Positions 1 through 5,834 of a stretch of DNA of 6,066 nucleotides are shown one piece after another (within the stretch, counting starts at the first letter, position 1; every line of letters begins with the position of its first letter). The notes under the pieces were generated by a model. That model saw only the letters and a list, made by a program, of their open reading frames with translations, was not told where the DNA came from and ran no database searches. A program made the translations under genes and the position numbers. The stretch comes from Anaerolineae bacterium (GTDB taxonomy: Bacteria; Chloroflexota; Anaerolineae; 4572-78; NAK82), in NCBI GenBank assembly GCA_030597485.1, contig JAUVRU010000153.1, forward strand, positions 1 through 6,066, read 5' to 3'.

Positions 1-16
1 AACACGGAGGGACGTT

Positions 17-724
17 ATGGGGGATGAGAGCTCTTCTTATCAGGTGACCATCCACGACATGCCGGTCGGAGAACGCCCCCGAGAGCGGCTGGAGCGTTAT
101 GGGGCAGCGGCACTCTCCCTGGCCGAGTTGATGGCGATCCTGTTGCGCACGGGCAGAAAGGGAGAGAATGTGCTCCAGATGGCGGGCCGGTTGCTGGCGG
201 ACTTCGGCGGGCTGGCCGGGTTGGCCCGGGCCAGCCTTGACGATCTGGCATCTGTCAGTGGGGTGGGCCCCGCCAAGGCGACCCAGCTGCAAGCCGCCCT
301 GGAAATAGGCCGGCGCATGGTGGTGGCCTCTCCGGACGAGCGACCCCAGATAAACTCGCCCGCCGATGCAAACGCCTTGCTGACCCTGGAGATGGCGCAC
401 TTGGAACAAGAACACCTGCGTCTGCTGCTGCTGGACACGAAGAACCGGGTGTTGGCTACCCCCACCATCTACAAGGGTAGCGTAAACACTACCGTGGTGC
501 GGGTGTCCGAGCTCTTTCGGGAGGCGATCCGCAGCAACAGCGCGGCCCTCATCGTTGTCCATAACCATCCGTCGGGTGACCCCACCCCATCCTCTGAGGA
601 CGTGCAGATGACCCGTCAGATCGTCCAAGCGGGGGAGCTGTTGGGCATAGAGGTGTTGGATCATCTGATCATTGGCAGCGGCCGCTTTGTGTCGCTGAAG
701 GAGCGGGGGCTGGGGTTCAGTTGA
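17..724 (+). CDS. radC: RadC family JAB/MPN+ domain protein
   Basis: A 235-aa protein of normal RadC length. The N-terminal part (about residues 15-100) carries the conserved [11 protein letters not shown] opening and a helix-hairpin-helix around residues 76-98 ([18 protein letters not shown]). The C-terminal JAB/JAMM metal-binding domain (about 110-234) shows Glu165 (SELFREA) and the motif [14 protein letters not shown], with His182, His184 and Asp195 as likely zinc ligands. The ATG is preceded by GGAGG at 6-10, six bases upstream, which fixes the start. Its stop overlaps the start of the downstream permease by 4 nt. Family knowledge: RadC was named for a DNA-repair phenotype, but its enzymatic role is unsettled; a metal-dependent hydrolase or nuclease role is inferred from the fold. 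No key residue is missing. Confidence 0.96.
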   Translation: MGDESSSYQVTIHDMPVGERPRERLERYGAAALSLAELMAILLRTGRKGENVLQMAGRLLADFGGLAGLARASLDDLASVSGVGPAKATQLQAALEIGRRMVVASPDERPQINSPADANALLTLEMAHLEQEHLRLLLLDTKNRVLATPTIYKGSVNTTVVRVSELFREAIRSNSAALIVVHNHPSGDPTPSSEDVQMTRQIVQAGELLGIEVLDHLIIGSGRFVSLKERGLGFS

Positions 725-1515
725 CACACGCAATTGGGGGAGATGTGGCCTGGTACCTCTACCTGGCAGCCATCGCTGCCGGTTTCTTGTGTGGTTTCAT
801 CAACACGCTGGCAGGAAGTGGCTCATTGGTCACCCTGCCAACGCTGCTGTTTATGGGCTTGCCGGCCAATGTGGCCAATGGCACCAACCGTATCGGGGTG
901 GCACTTCAAAGCGCCGTCGCTACTGGCAGCTTCCGGCAGCAGGGCGTGTTGAATCTGCGGCAGGGATTGGGGCTGGTCGTTCCCACGGCCCTTGGCTCTC
1001 TGGTGGGAGCCCACATTGCCCTCAACATCGACGAGCAGATGATGCGTCGCACGATTGGTGCGTTGATGGTGGTCATGCTAATCGTCATGCTGGTGGAGCC
1101 CAAGCGGTGGCTGGAGGGTCGCTCGGGAGGGGTGCGCCCACTCGACTGGAAGCTGGCGGCCCTATTCTTCGCCATCGGCGTGTATGGCGGTTTCATCCAG
1201 GTGGGCGTGGGCGTCCTGCTGCTGGCGGGGTTGGTGCTGGGCGCAGGCTACGACCTGGTACGTGCCAACGGTGTCAAGGTTCTCATCGTCCTGTTCCAGA
1301 GCCTGGCGGCGCTGATCGTCTTCGTGCTCAATGATCAGGTGGTATGGAGCATAGGGCTTGTGATGGCGCTGGGCACGATGCCGGGCGCGTGGGTGGCGGC
1401 ACGCATGGCGGTGAAACGGGGGGCAGGCTTCGTGCGCTGGATTCTGGTTGCAGTTGTGTCTGTGGCTGCGCTCCACTTGTTGGGCCTGTTTGACCTGATC
1501 TTCCGTCTCTTCTAG
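721..1515 (+). CDS. TauE/SafE-family membrane permease (sulfite/anion exporter-like)
   Basis: A 264-aa integral membrane protein with about seven to eight hydrophobic segments: residues ~9-32, 35-50, 82-102, 110-126, 144-175, 184-204, 209-229 and 239-261. It shows the two-repeat layout of TauE/SafE (DUF81) permeases. The first repeat contains [16 protein letters not shown] and NGTNRIG; the second contains [16 protein letters not shown]. Family members export sulfite, sulfoacetate or related organosulfur anions, but the substrate here cannot be read from sequence. The start is TTG at 721, overlapping the radC TGA (722-724) in a TTGA junction, which suggests translational coupling. The first internal Met is residue 45, inside the first conserved repeat, so no ATG start is credible. 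The Shine-Dalgarno is weak (GGGG at 712-715). Confidence 0.9.
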   Translation: MTHAIGGDVAWYLYLAAIAAGFLCGFINTLAGSGSLVTLPTLLFMGLPANVANGTNRIGVALQSAVATGSFRQQGVLNLRQGLGLVVPTALGSLVGAHIALNIDEQMMRRTIGALMVVMLIVMLVEPKRWLEGRSGGVRPLDWKLAALFFAIGVYGGFIQVGVGVLLLAGLVLGAGYDLVRANGVKVLIVLFQSLAALIVFVLNDQVVWSIGLVMALGTMPGAWVAARMAVKRGAGFVRWILVAVVSVAALHLLGLFDLIFRLF

Positions 1516-1552
1516 TCCTTGCTGGTGGCAGGGAGCACGCTACCCCTTCACA

Positions 1553-1586
1553 GCGCGCCTGCGGTTGGGTGTCCGCAGGCAAGCGC
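1553..1586. terminator. Hairpin in the convergent intergenic gap; possible terminator
   Basis: The 142-nt gap between the convergent permease and acetyltransferase genes (1516-1657) holds an 8-bp perfect stem: GCCTGCGG (1557-1564) and CCGCAGGC (1573-1580), with an 8-nt loop. It can be extended by GCGC/GCGC across a two-base AA bulge. The position suits a bidirectional terminator, but there is no clear T-run on either side, so this is a position-based call. Nothing else in the gap looks functional. Confidence 0.4.
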
Positions 1587-1657
1587 TTCCACAGGGATTG
1601 GCCGGGACCGGTCTGCGTTCCCGGCCGTCCGCAGCGTCTGATCTCCGGCTCCGTCCC

Positions 1658-2503
1658 TCAAGACGTTTCCCAGTCCCTCTGAAGCAAGTAGTAGCTGTTT
1701 CCCTGCTCGTGCAGGAGATCGATCGCCACGTATCCGGCGGCGAAAGCGGTCTCGAACAGCGCGCGGCTATGCTCCCGCCAGGCGCAGGCCAATGTGATGT
1801 CAGCGGCCCTGATGGCCTGGAAGTCAGCCGGGGCCTGGATGAGAAGGCGCTCGCTCTCGATGCTGTAGACTGTCGGCGGCACCGCGGGCAGTTGGTCAGC
1901 AGAGAACGGATTCACAATTGGCACGCCTGTCGCCTGCAGCGCCGACAACGAATCGTCTGTGCTGACGCCGCTCAGCCGATCAGACACGTGCTGGCTGGCA
2001 ATATGCCAATCCACCTGAAAGCGGTCGCTGGATACTCCCACATTGAGACCATCCTGCATTTCGCCGTAATGATTCGGCAGATAGGCATTGCACACGGCTC
2101 CCAGCGGGCGCAAATTGAGGTAGGCGTTTCGGCGTTGCAGCGGGTCAAAGGTCCAGGTAACCAGGTCTATCCCCTGGGCCAGCACGTGTTCGCGTTGGGC
2201 CATCTTCAACCGATAGCCCACCCGTTGGTTCTGGTGTTGGGGATGCACGCCGACCATGTGCGAGCAGTGCTTCACCTTGCCCTGGGGCGTCAGGCCGATG
2301 AAGCCAAGGAGAAGGCCTATCAGTCGCTCACCGCTTTCCTGGGGTGAGACGTCGAAGGCCCCCAGCACCAAACCACCGTTCTTCTGGACCATGAGCAGCA
2401 TAGCGTTTGGCATCATTTGGCTGTTGGGCCATACTTCTTGCTCTAACTGCTGGAAGGCACGGTATTCATCTTGGGTCAGCAGGGGGCGAATGTGGATACG
2501 CAG
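1658..2503 (-). CDS. GNAT-superfamily acetyltransferase, COG3375-like, with a non-ATG start
   Basis: A roughly 281-aa predicted acetyltransferase. Reading upstream of the first ATG (2416) stays open for 29 more codons and restores a family-like N-terminus: (M)RIHIRPLLTQDEYRAFQQL followed by EQEVWPNSQ. The acetyl-CoA-binding segment is probably QRVGYRLK (about residues 93-100), followed by the conserved DPLQRRNAYLNL (120-131). A C-terminal module (about residues 215-281) includes ADFQAIRAAD and ALFETAFAAGYV. There is no ATG, GTG or TTG in the extension. The best candidates are CTG at 2501-2503, which gives the expected 'M-x-I-x-IRPL' opening, or ATT at 2489-2491. Either overlaps the end of selD (28 or 16 nt), suggesting coupling to selD termination. 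An ATG-only call at 2416 would drop the first strand and helix of the GNAT fold. The substrate is unknown, and a selenium role is implied only by operon position. Confidence 0.8.
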   Translation of the reverse strand: MRIHIRPLLTQDEYRAFQQLEQEVWPNSQMMPNAMLLMVQKNGGLVLGAFDVSPQESGERLIGLLLGFIGLTPQGKVKHCSHMVGVHPQHQNQRVGYRLKMAQREHVLAQGIDLVTWTFDPLQRRNAYLNLRPLGAVCNAYLPNHYGEMQDGLNVGVSSDRFQVDWHIASQHVSDRLSGVSTDDSLSALQATGVPIVNPFSADQLPAVPPTVYSIESERLLIQAPADFQAIRAADITLACAWREHSRALFETAFAAGYVAIDLLHEQGNSYYLLQRDWETS

Positions 2504-3549
2504 GCAGCGACCTGGACCCCGTCACCTTCCTCCACATCGCCAACGAGCCAGCATGGTTGGCCGGCTTCGGCGAAGCGGCTGACAAGTGCGTCCACGTTCT
2601 CGGGCGGTACAGCCACAAGCAAGCCACCGGACGTCTCAGGCGTGAAGAGCAGCATTTGCATCTCTTCGGATATCTCTGGCGCGAAGTCTATCATCCCTTG
2701 GTAGGCGCGCTGGTTGTTGCACGATCCGGCCGGGAAGAGCCAGTCCTTGGCATACTGCTTTGCTCCCTCCAGGAAAGGCAATTCCTCCATGAAGAGGCGA
2801 AGCCGAGCGCCGCTTTTCTCTGCCATTTCGCAGCTGTGGCCCAGCAACGCAAACCCGGTGATGTCGGTGCACGCGTGAACGCCCACTGTCTGGATCAGCC
2901 GGGCGGCATCCCGGTTGAGCCGGGTCATACTCTCCACTGCAGCGGCAACGTGATCCGGCGCGGCTGCCTGTCCCTTCAAGGCGGTGGTGATGATACCCAC
3001 TCCCAGCGGCTTGGTGAGGATCAATCGGTCGCCAGGACGGGCGCCGGACTTGGTCAGCACCCGGTCCGGATGGATCAGGCCCATCACCGACAGGCCGTAC
3101 TTGGGCTCGTTGTCGTCGATCGTGTGGCCGCCGACGAGCACGCCACCTGCCTCGGCTACCTTTTCCGCACCGCCGCGCAGGATCTGGGCAACGATCTCGC
3201 GGGGCAGGTCGGGAGGGAAAGCGCATATGTTGAGGGCCAGCGTCACCTCACCGCCCATGGCGTACACATCGCTCATGGCGTTGGCCGCGGCGGCGGCCCC
3301 ATAGTCGTACGGGTCGTCGACGACAGGCGTGAAGAAATCGACGGTCTGGATAATGGCCAGATCGTCGCTGATCCCGTATACGGCCGCGTCGTCACTGGCC
3401 TCCAGCCCCACAAGCAGCTGTGGGTGTTGATCGGCCGGGAACAGGTCTTGCAGTTGGCGCAGAACCTGCGCCAGGGCCTCAGGGCCCATCTTGGCCGCTC
3501 AACCGGCGGCGCTGGTCAGCGCTGTCAGCCGAATCGCCTTATCCGTCAC
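2476..3549 (-). CDS. selD: Selenide, water dikinase (selenophosphate synthetase), itself a selenoprotein
   Basis: A 357-aa SelD that makes selenophosphate from selenide and ATP, the selenium donor for Sec-tRNA and selenouridine. From the GTG at 3549 it opens TDKAIRLTALTSAAG, then an in-frame TGA (Sec17), then AAK (Lys20). This aligns without gaps to E. coli SelD IRLT...AG-Cys17-GCK20. AAGGAG (3558-3563) lies 8 nt upstream of that GTG; the GTG at 3558 overlaps this Shine-Dalgarno and is less likely. Other conserved blocks in full-length numbering are DDAAVY (53-58), VDFFTPVVDDPYDYG (70-84), AMSDVYAMGG (91-100), GGHTIDDNEPKYG (140-152), TDITGFALLGH (228-238) and TPETSGGLL (303-311). Ending translation at the TGA, or starting at the ATG at 3489, would lose the active-site Sec and Lys. 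It lies 49 nt after yedF, and its stop is inside the GNAT coding region. Confidence 0.96.
3455..3473 (-). promoter_or_regulatory. Bacterial SECIS element within selD
   Basis: Read on the - strand, TGGCGCAG (3473-3466), loop GTT, CTGCGCCA (3462-3455) form a perfect 8-bp stem. The loop starts 33 nt after the Sec UGA. The bacterial SECIS model as I recall it asks for a small apical loop with a G in its first two positions, about 16-37 nt after the UGA; all three conditions are met. Expected role: binding of SelB with Sec-tRNA and GTP to recode the UGA. Confidence 0.85.
3499..3501 (-). other. selD: In-frame UGA selenocysteine codon of selD (Sec17)
   Basis: This TGA sits between TSAAG and AAKMGPEAL. 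Homology to SelD runs on both sides of it, and it falls at the position of the catalytic Cys17 of E. coli SelD, which is selenocysteine in many SelD proteins. A hairpin at the right distance downstream supports recoding rather than a nonsense mutation. It implies that selA, selB and selC are elsewhere in the genome; none is in this window. Confidence 0.93.
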
Positions 3550-3598
3550 GCTCGTCACTCCTTGGGGCCGGCACGTGCCAGGTTGGTTTCCGGTGTCC

Positions 3599-4192
3599 TC
3601 ACAGGCTGACGACCCTTCCCGCCCTCAACAGCGTCTCGGCGATGGTGTACATATTGGACACCTCGCCCACGGCAATCCTCTCCTTGAGACCAAAATAGTC
3701 CAGGCAGGTGCCGCAGGCCAGGATTTCGATGCCCTTATCGCACAGCGATAACAGGTCTTCCAGCACGGGCGATCCCTCCACCACCAGTCTCACGCCACTG
3801 TTGAAGAAGATGATCGTGCCAGGCAGAGGCTCAATCTCGCCCAGGGTGTGAAAGAAACCGCGCACCAGAATCTGCCCCAATTCTGGTTCTCCCCGGCCCA
3901 TGGACTCGTCGGGTATGGTAAGCACCAGCGGCCCCTCACCGGCAGCGCCCACCGGCTGGGGAACGGTGTGTTCCAGCGGTGTGCCTTCCCTGGCTATATG
4001 AAGGTAGATGCCGTCGTCCAGCTTCTCAGCCTGTACCGTGCACCCAGATCGCGCGGCCATGCGGGCGACGTGCTGCTGGGAGGGCTCGTGAGCCACTTGG
4101 GTGGTCACCGCAGCACACTCTTGCAGCGCGTTGCGGGTCATAATGACTGGTTGAGGGCAGGGGAGACCCCGCGCGTCAACGATCTTTGCCAT
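3599..4192 (-). CDS. yedF: YedF, sulfurtransferase-like selenium metabolism protein (TusA + DsrE-like)
   Basis: A 197-aa two-domain protein. The N-terminal TusA-like domain (about residues 1-72) has the signature DARGLPCPQPV with Cys12. The C-terminal DsrE/DsrF-like domain (about 88-197) ends in the diagnostic stretch ILACGTCLDYFGLKERIAVG, with Cys160 and Cys163, followed by SNMYTI. This architecture matches the selenium-metabolism YedF family that co-occurs with selD. The likely role is to carry or deliver persulfide/perselenide from the desulfurase toward SelD; that is family-context inference, not demonstrated chemistry. Its ATG shares one base with the TAA of the preceding gene (TAATG), indicating translational coupling. 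AAGGAG lies at 4206-4211, a slightly long 13 nt upstream. Confidence 0.95.
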   Translation of the reverse strand: MAKIVDARGLPCPQPVIMTRNALQECAAVTTQVAHEPSQQHVARMAARSGCTVQAEKLDDGIYLHIAREGTPLEHTVPQPVGAAGEGPLVLTIPDESMGRGEPELGQILVRGFFHTLGEIEPLPGTIIFFNSGVRLVVEGSPVLEDLLSLCDKGIEILACGTCLDYFGLKERIAVGEVSNMYTIAETLLRAGRVVSL

Positions 4193-4419
4193 TATGCGTC
4201 GTGGACTCCTTCCATCTCGATTTGGGCTGCGTTCAGCGCCTGGACTGCGGCCTTTCGGTCAGGCCGTCGGACGCGGACACACACGCCGCAGTTGGAGCTC
4301 AGGTGCCTCGGGACCGGGATCAATTTGCATGGGACGTCTACCTGTGCCAGCACCTTCTCTGCGCGCACAGCGTGGCTGGTAGCAAGGACCAAGATCACGC
4401 TGAATCCGTCCTGGGTCAT
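4192..4419 (-). CDS. DUF3343 protein (putative Se/S carrier-like)
   Basis: A 75-aa protein with the DUF3343 pattern: ATSHAVRAEKVL (residues 13-24), then PCKLIPVPRHLSSNCGVCVR (30-49), and a C-terminal IEMEGV. Cys44 in the SSNCG motif is the conserved residue; Cys31 and Cys47 are nearby. The family is regarded as a putative Se/S carrier, often near selD and yedF. The start is the ATG at 4419, overlapping the desulfurase TGA by 4 nt (ATGA), with GGGAG (4425-4429) 5 nt upstream. The frame stays open upstream to 4572, but that part is antisense-like low-complexity sequence inside the desulfurase gene, so the shorter form is preferred. Its stop overlaps the yedF start. Confidence 0.9.
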   Translation of the reverse strand: MTQDGFSVILVLATSHAVRAEKVLAQVDVPCKLIPVPRHLSSNCGVCVRVRRPDRKAAVQALNAAQIEMEGVHDA

Positions 4420-5570
4420 TGGGTCTCCCGTGCAAGTTGCCTCACAGCAGCCAGAGCGGCGTCTATCTCCTGCCGGGTGTTGAAAGCCCCCAGCCCGAAG
4501 CGCACCGTCCCTGTCGGGAACGTACCGATGGTCCTGTGAGCAGCAGGCGCACAATGAAGTCCCACGCGACACATGATACTATGTTCCTCGTCCAACCGCA
4601 ATCCCACCTCTGAGGGTTCTATCCCGGTCACGTTGAAGGAAACAGTTGACGTCTGACGGGCTGCGTCCAGACCGCCATAGACCGTGATGCCAGGGATCTC
4701 GCTCAGCCCGGCGATCAGCGACCTGGTCAACGTTATCTCGTGGTTCCGGATGGCCCCCACACCCTTATTCAATACCCAGTGGATGCCAGCCTCCAGCCCG
4801 GCCAGGCCCACGGTGTTGGGCGTGCCACTTTCGTAGATATCTGGCAGGAAACCGGGTTGCTCCTCCATCTCCGAATGGCTGCCCGTCCCGCCCCGCTTGA
4901 GTGGCTGCAGTCTTGTCTGGTCCACTCGCTCCCCGATGATGAGTCCCCCCGTGCCCGTCGGGCCGTAGAGGGCCTTATGACCGGTGAAGCCCAGCAGGTC
5001 GATGCTGGCGGCCTGCACGTCCACCGGGTAGGCACCGGCTGTCTGGGCCACGTCCACCAGGAAGAGAAGGCCGCGCTGGCGGGCGATGCGCCCCACCTCT
5101 GCCACCGGCAGCAATGTCCCCATCACATTCGAGGCATGGTTGAGCGCGATCATCACCGTGTCCGGTCGGATAGCTGCCGCTATGCCAGAAGGGTCCAGGA
5201 ATCCTTCCGGTGAGCATTGGACCACAGTCACACCAACCCCTTCCCGTTCAAGCGCTCTGAGCGGGCGCATCACCGAGTTGTGCTCGATGCTGCTGGTGAT
5301 GATATGATCGCCGGAACGGAGCAAGCCCCGCAGTGCCAGGTTGAGCGCCTCGGTGACGTTGTGGGTGAAGACCACTCTCAGCGGGTCAGGGGCGTTGAAC
5401 AGTTCACTCACCGCCTCACGAGCAGCGTACACGATGCGGCTGGCTTCCACCGACAGACGATGGCCGGAGCGACCGGGATTGGCGCCCACCACATCGAGGA
5501 AGCGCACCATTGCCTGGGTGACCTCCGGCGGCTTGGGCCAGGAGGTGGCGGCGTTGTCGAAGTAGATCAT
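4416..5570 (-). CDS. Cysteine desulfurase family protein (PLP, class V aminotransferase)
   Basis: A 384-aa PLP enzyme starting at the standard opening MIYFDNAATSWPKP. Visible features: SSIEHNSV with His97 stacking on PLP, VDVAQTAG with Asp173 and Gln176, the Schiff-base lysine Lys199 in GHKALYGPTGTGG, and the persulfide-forming Cys340 in RVGLHCAPAAHRTIGT. The C-terminal GTVRFGLGAFNTRQEID is typical of the SufS-like subgroup found with selenium genes. Likely role: release of sulfur or selenium from (seleno)cysteine for the downstream carriers and SelD; use of selenocysteine is inferred from context. The ATG at 5570 lacks a clear Shine-Dalgarno. An in-frame ATG at 5651 would add 27 non-conserved residues and would be read through the leader terminator, so 5570 is preferred. 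It is the first gene of the operon. Confidence 0.93.
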   Translation of the reverse strand: MIYFDNAATSWPKPPEVTQAMVRFLDVVGANPGRSGHRLSVEASRIVYAAREAVSELFNAPDPLRVVFTHNVTEALNLALRGLLRSGDHIITSSIEHNSVMRPLRALEREGVGVTVVQCSPEGFLDPSGIAAAIRPDTVMIALNHASNVMGTLLPVAEVGRIARQRGLLFLVDVAQTAGAYPVDVQAASIDLLGFTGHKALYGPTGTGGLIIGERVDQTRLQPLKRGGTGSHSEMEEQPGFLPDIYESGTPNTVGLAGLEAGIHWVLNKGVGAIRNHEITLTRSLIAGLSEIPGITVYGGLDAARQTSTVSFNVTGIEPSEVGLRLDEEHSIMCRVGLHCAPAAHRTIGTFPTGTVRFGLGAFNTRQEIDAALAAVRQLARETQ

Positions 5571-5589
5571 CGTGGTATACCGTGCTGCC

Positions 5590-5625
5590 AACAAGAAAAC
5601 CGCTGCCAGCACACTCCGGCAGCGG
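5590..5625 (-). terminator. Intrinsic terminator (attenuator) in the operon leader
   Basis: On the - strand, CCGCTGCCGG (5625-5616), loop AGTGTG, CTGGCAGCGG (5609-5600) form a 10-bp stem with one G-U pair, immediately followed by TTTTCTTGTT (5599-5590). This is a textbook Rho-independent terminator. It lies 20 nt before the desulfurase ATG and downstream of the operon promoter, so it must be bypassed for the operon to be expressed. Confidence 0.85.
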
Positions 5626-5652
5626 CCAGGGAGGACGCGTTTTCCGTCCATC

Positions 5653-5760
5653 CTAGGATGCGGTCTTGCAGCTGCTTTCGCGCATGTGCGGGCTGACCTG
5701 GGGACGCCAACTGGCGCTCAAGACCACGCATCAGGTGCGGCGCTTCTGTGACCTGTACAC
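5653..5760 (-). CDS. Candidate leader peptide with an in-frame UGA (possible Sec)
   Basis: A 36-codon frame beginning with GTG (5760-5758), with GGGAGG ending 7 nt upstream, one of the strongest ribosome sites in the window. Codons 1-9 encode (M)YRSQKRRT, codon 10 is TGA (5733-5731), codon 11 is Cys, and the frame then stays open to TAG (5655-5653), 27 nt before the terminator stem. If the UGA is not recoded the product is only 9 residues. If it is recoded, the product is 35 aa with an adjacent Sec-Cys pair. A hairpin with a G in its loop lies 18 nt after the UGA. I recognise no protein family. The frame may have no function, but its placement suits a regulatory leader peptide better than a protein product. 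Confidence 0.4.
5704..5717 (-). promoter_or_regulatory. SECIS-like hairpin after the leader UGA
   Basis: On the - strand, GCGCC (5717-5713), loop AGTT, GGCGT (5708-5704) make a 5-bp stem including one terminal G-U pair. The loop begins 18 nt after the TGA at 5731-5733 and has G as its second base. These values fit the loose bacterial SECIS rules, but short stems like this occur by chance, so the call is weak by itself. Confidence 0.35.
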
Positions 5761-5766
5761 GGTCTT
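5720..5766 (-). promoter_or_regulatory. 16-bp leader hairpin enclosing the leader start codon and UGA
   Basis: On the - strand, AAGACC (5766-5761), GTGTA (5760-5756) and CAGGT (5755-5751) pair with GGTCTT (5725-5720), TGCGT (5730-5726) and ACCTG (5736-5732). There is a single bulged A at 5731 and a 14-nt loop. Three of the pairs in the middle block are G-U and would be mismatches on the other strand. The hairpin sequesters the GTG start and UGA of the leader frame while leaving its Shine-Dalgarno exposed. Confidence 0.5.
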
Positions 5767-5834
5767 ACCTCCCTTGATAGGTTCAGCCCGGGTGAAGCAC
5801 AGGCCCATACGAGGGCATCCGATAGACCACTCGG

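Larger units (their letters stand above)
5571..5828 (-). ncRNA. Structured 5' leader of the selenium operon (candidate cis-regulatory RNA)
   Basis: The roughly 258 nt between the predicted transcription start and the desulfurase ATG contains, in order: a possible closing-stem arm GGATGC (5820-5815), a strong Shine-Dalgarno GGGAGG, a 16-bp hairpin (5766-5720), a small hairpin (5717-5704), the partner arm GCATCC (5661-5656), and an intrinsic terminator (5625-5590). The long hairpin depends on three G-U wobbles that exist only in the - strand transcript, supporting function as a - strand RNA. I do not recognise a named riboswitch class. The layout is that of an attenuator. Confidence 0.55.

Noticed and set aside
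1565..2347. A 260-codon open frame on the + strand
   Set aside because: Antisense to the GNAT gene, which has clear family motifs. The + product looks like shadow coding.
3499..3501. selD as a pseudogene broken by a nonsense mutation
   Set aside because: The TGA falls exactly at the catalytic Cys/Sec position, homology is intact on both sides, and a SECIS hairpin follows at the right distance.
3570..3579. GGCACGTGCC palindrome between yedF and selD as an operator or terminator
   Set aside because: Only 10 bp with no loop or T-run, inside a 49-nt operonic gap. Best treated as incidental.
2407..3609. A 400-codon open frame on the + strand
   Set aside because: It is antisense to selD, whose motifs, start and Sec codon are all on the - strand. 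The + strand protein has no recognisable features and long antisense frames are common in GC-rich DNA.
4420..4572. A 51-residue N-terminal extension of the DUF3343 protein
   Set aside because: It lies wholly within the desulfurase gene in another frame, resembles no carrier domain, and the ATG at 4419 has a good ribosome site and an ATGA junction.
5660..5702. SRP RNA-like core in the leader (CAGGTCAG ... GAAAGCAGC)
   Set aside because: The words resemble the SRP domain IV strands, but the GGAA tetraloop and its closing stem are absent and the spacing is wrong.
5653..5830. tRNA-Sec (selC) gene in the leader
   Set aside because: A selC near selD would be attractive, but there is no GTTCRA-type T-loop, no TCA anticodon loop and no matching acceptor stem on either strand.
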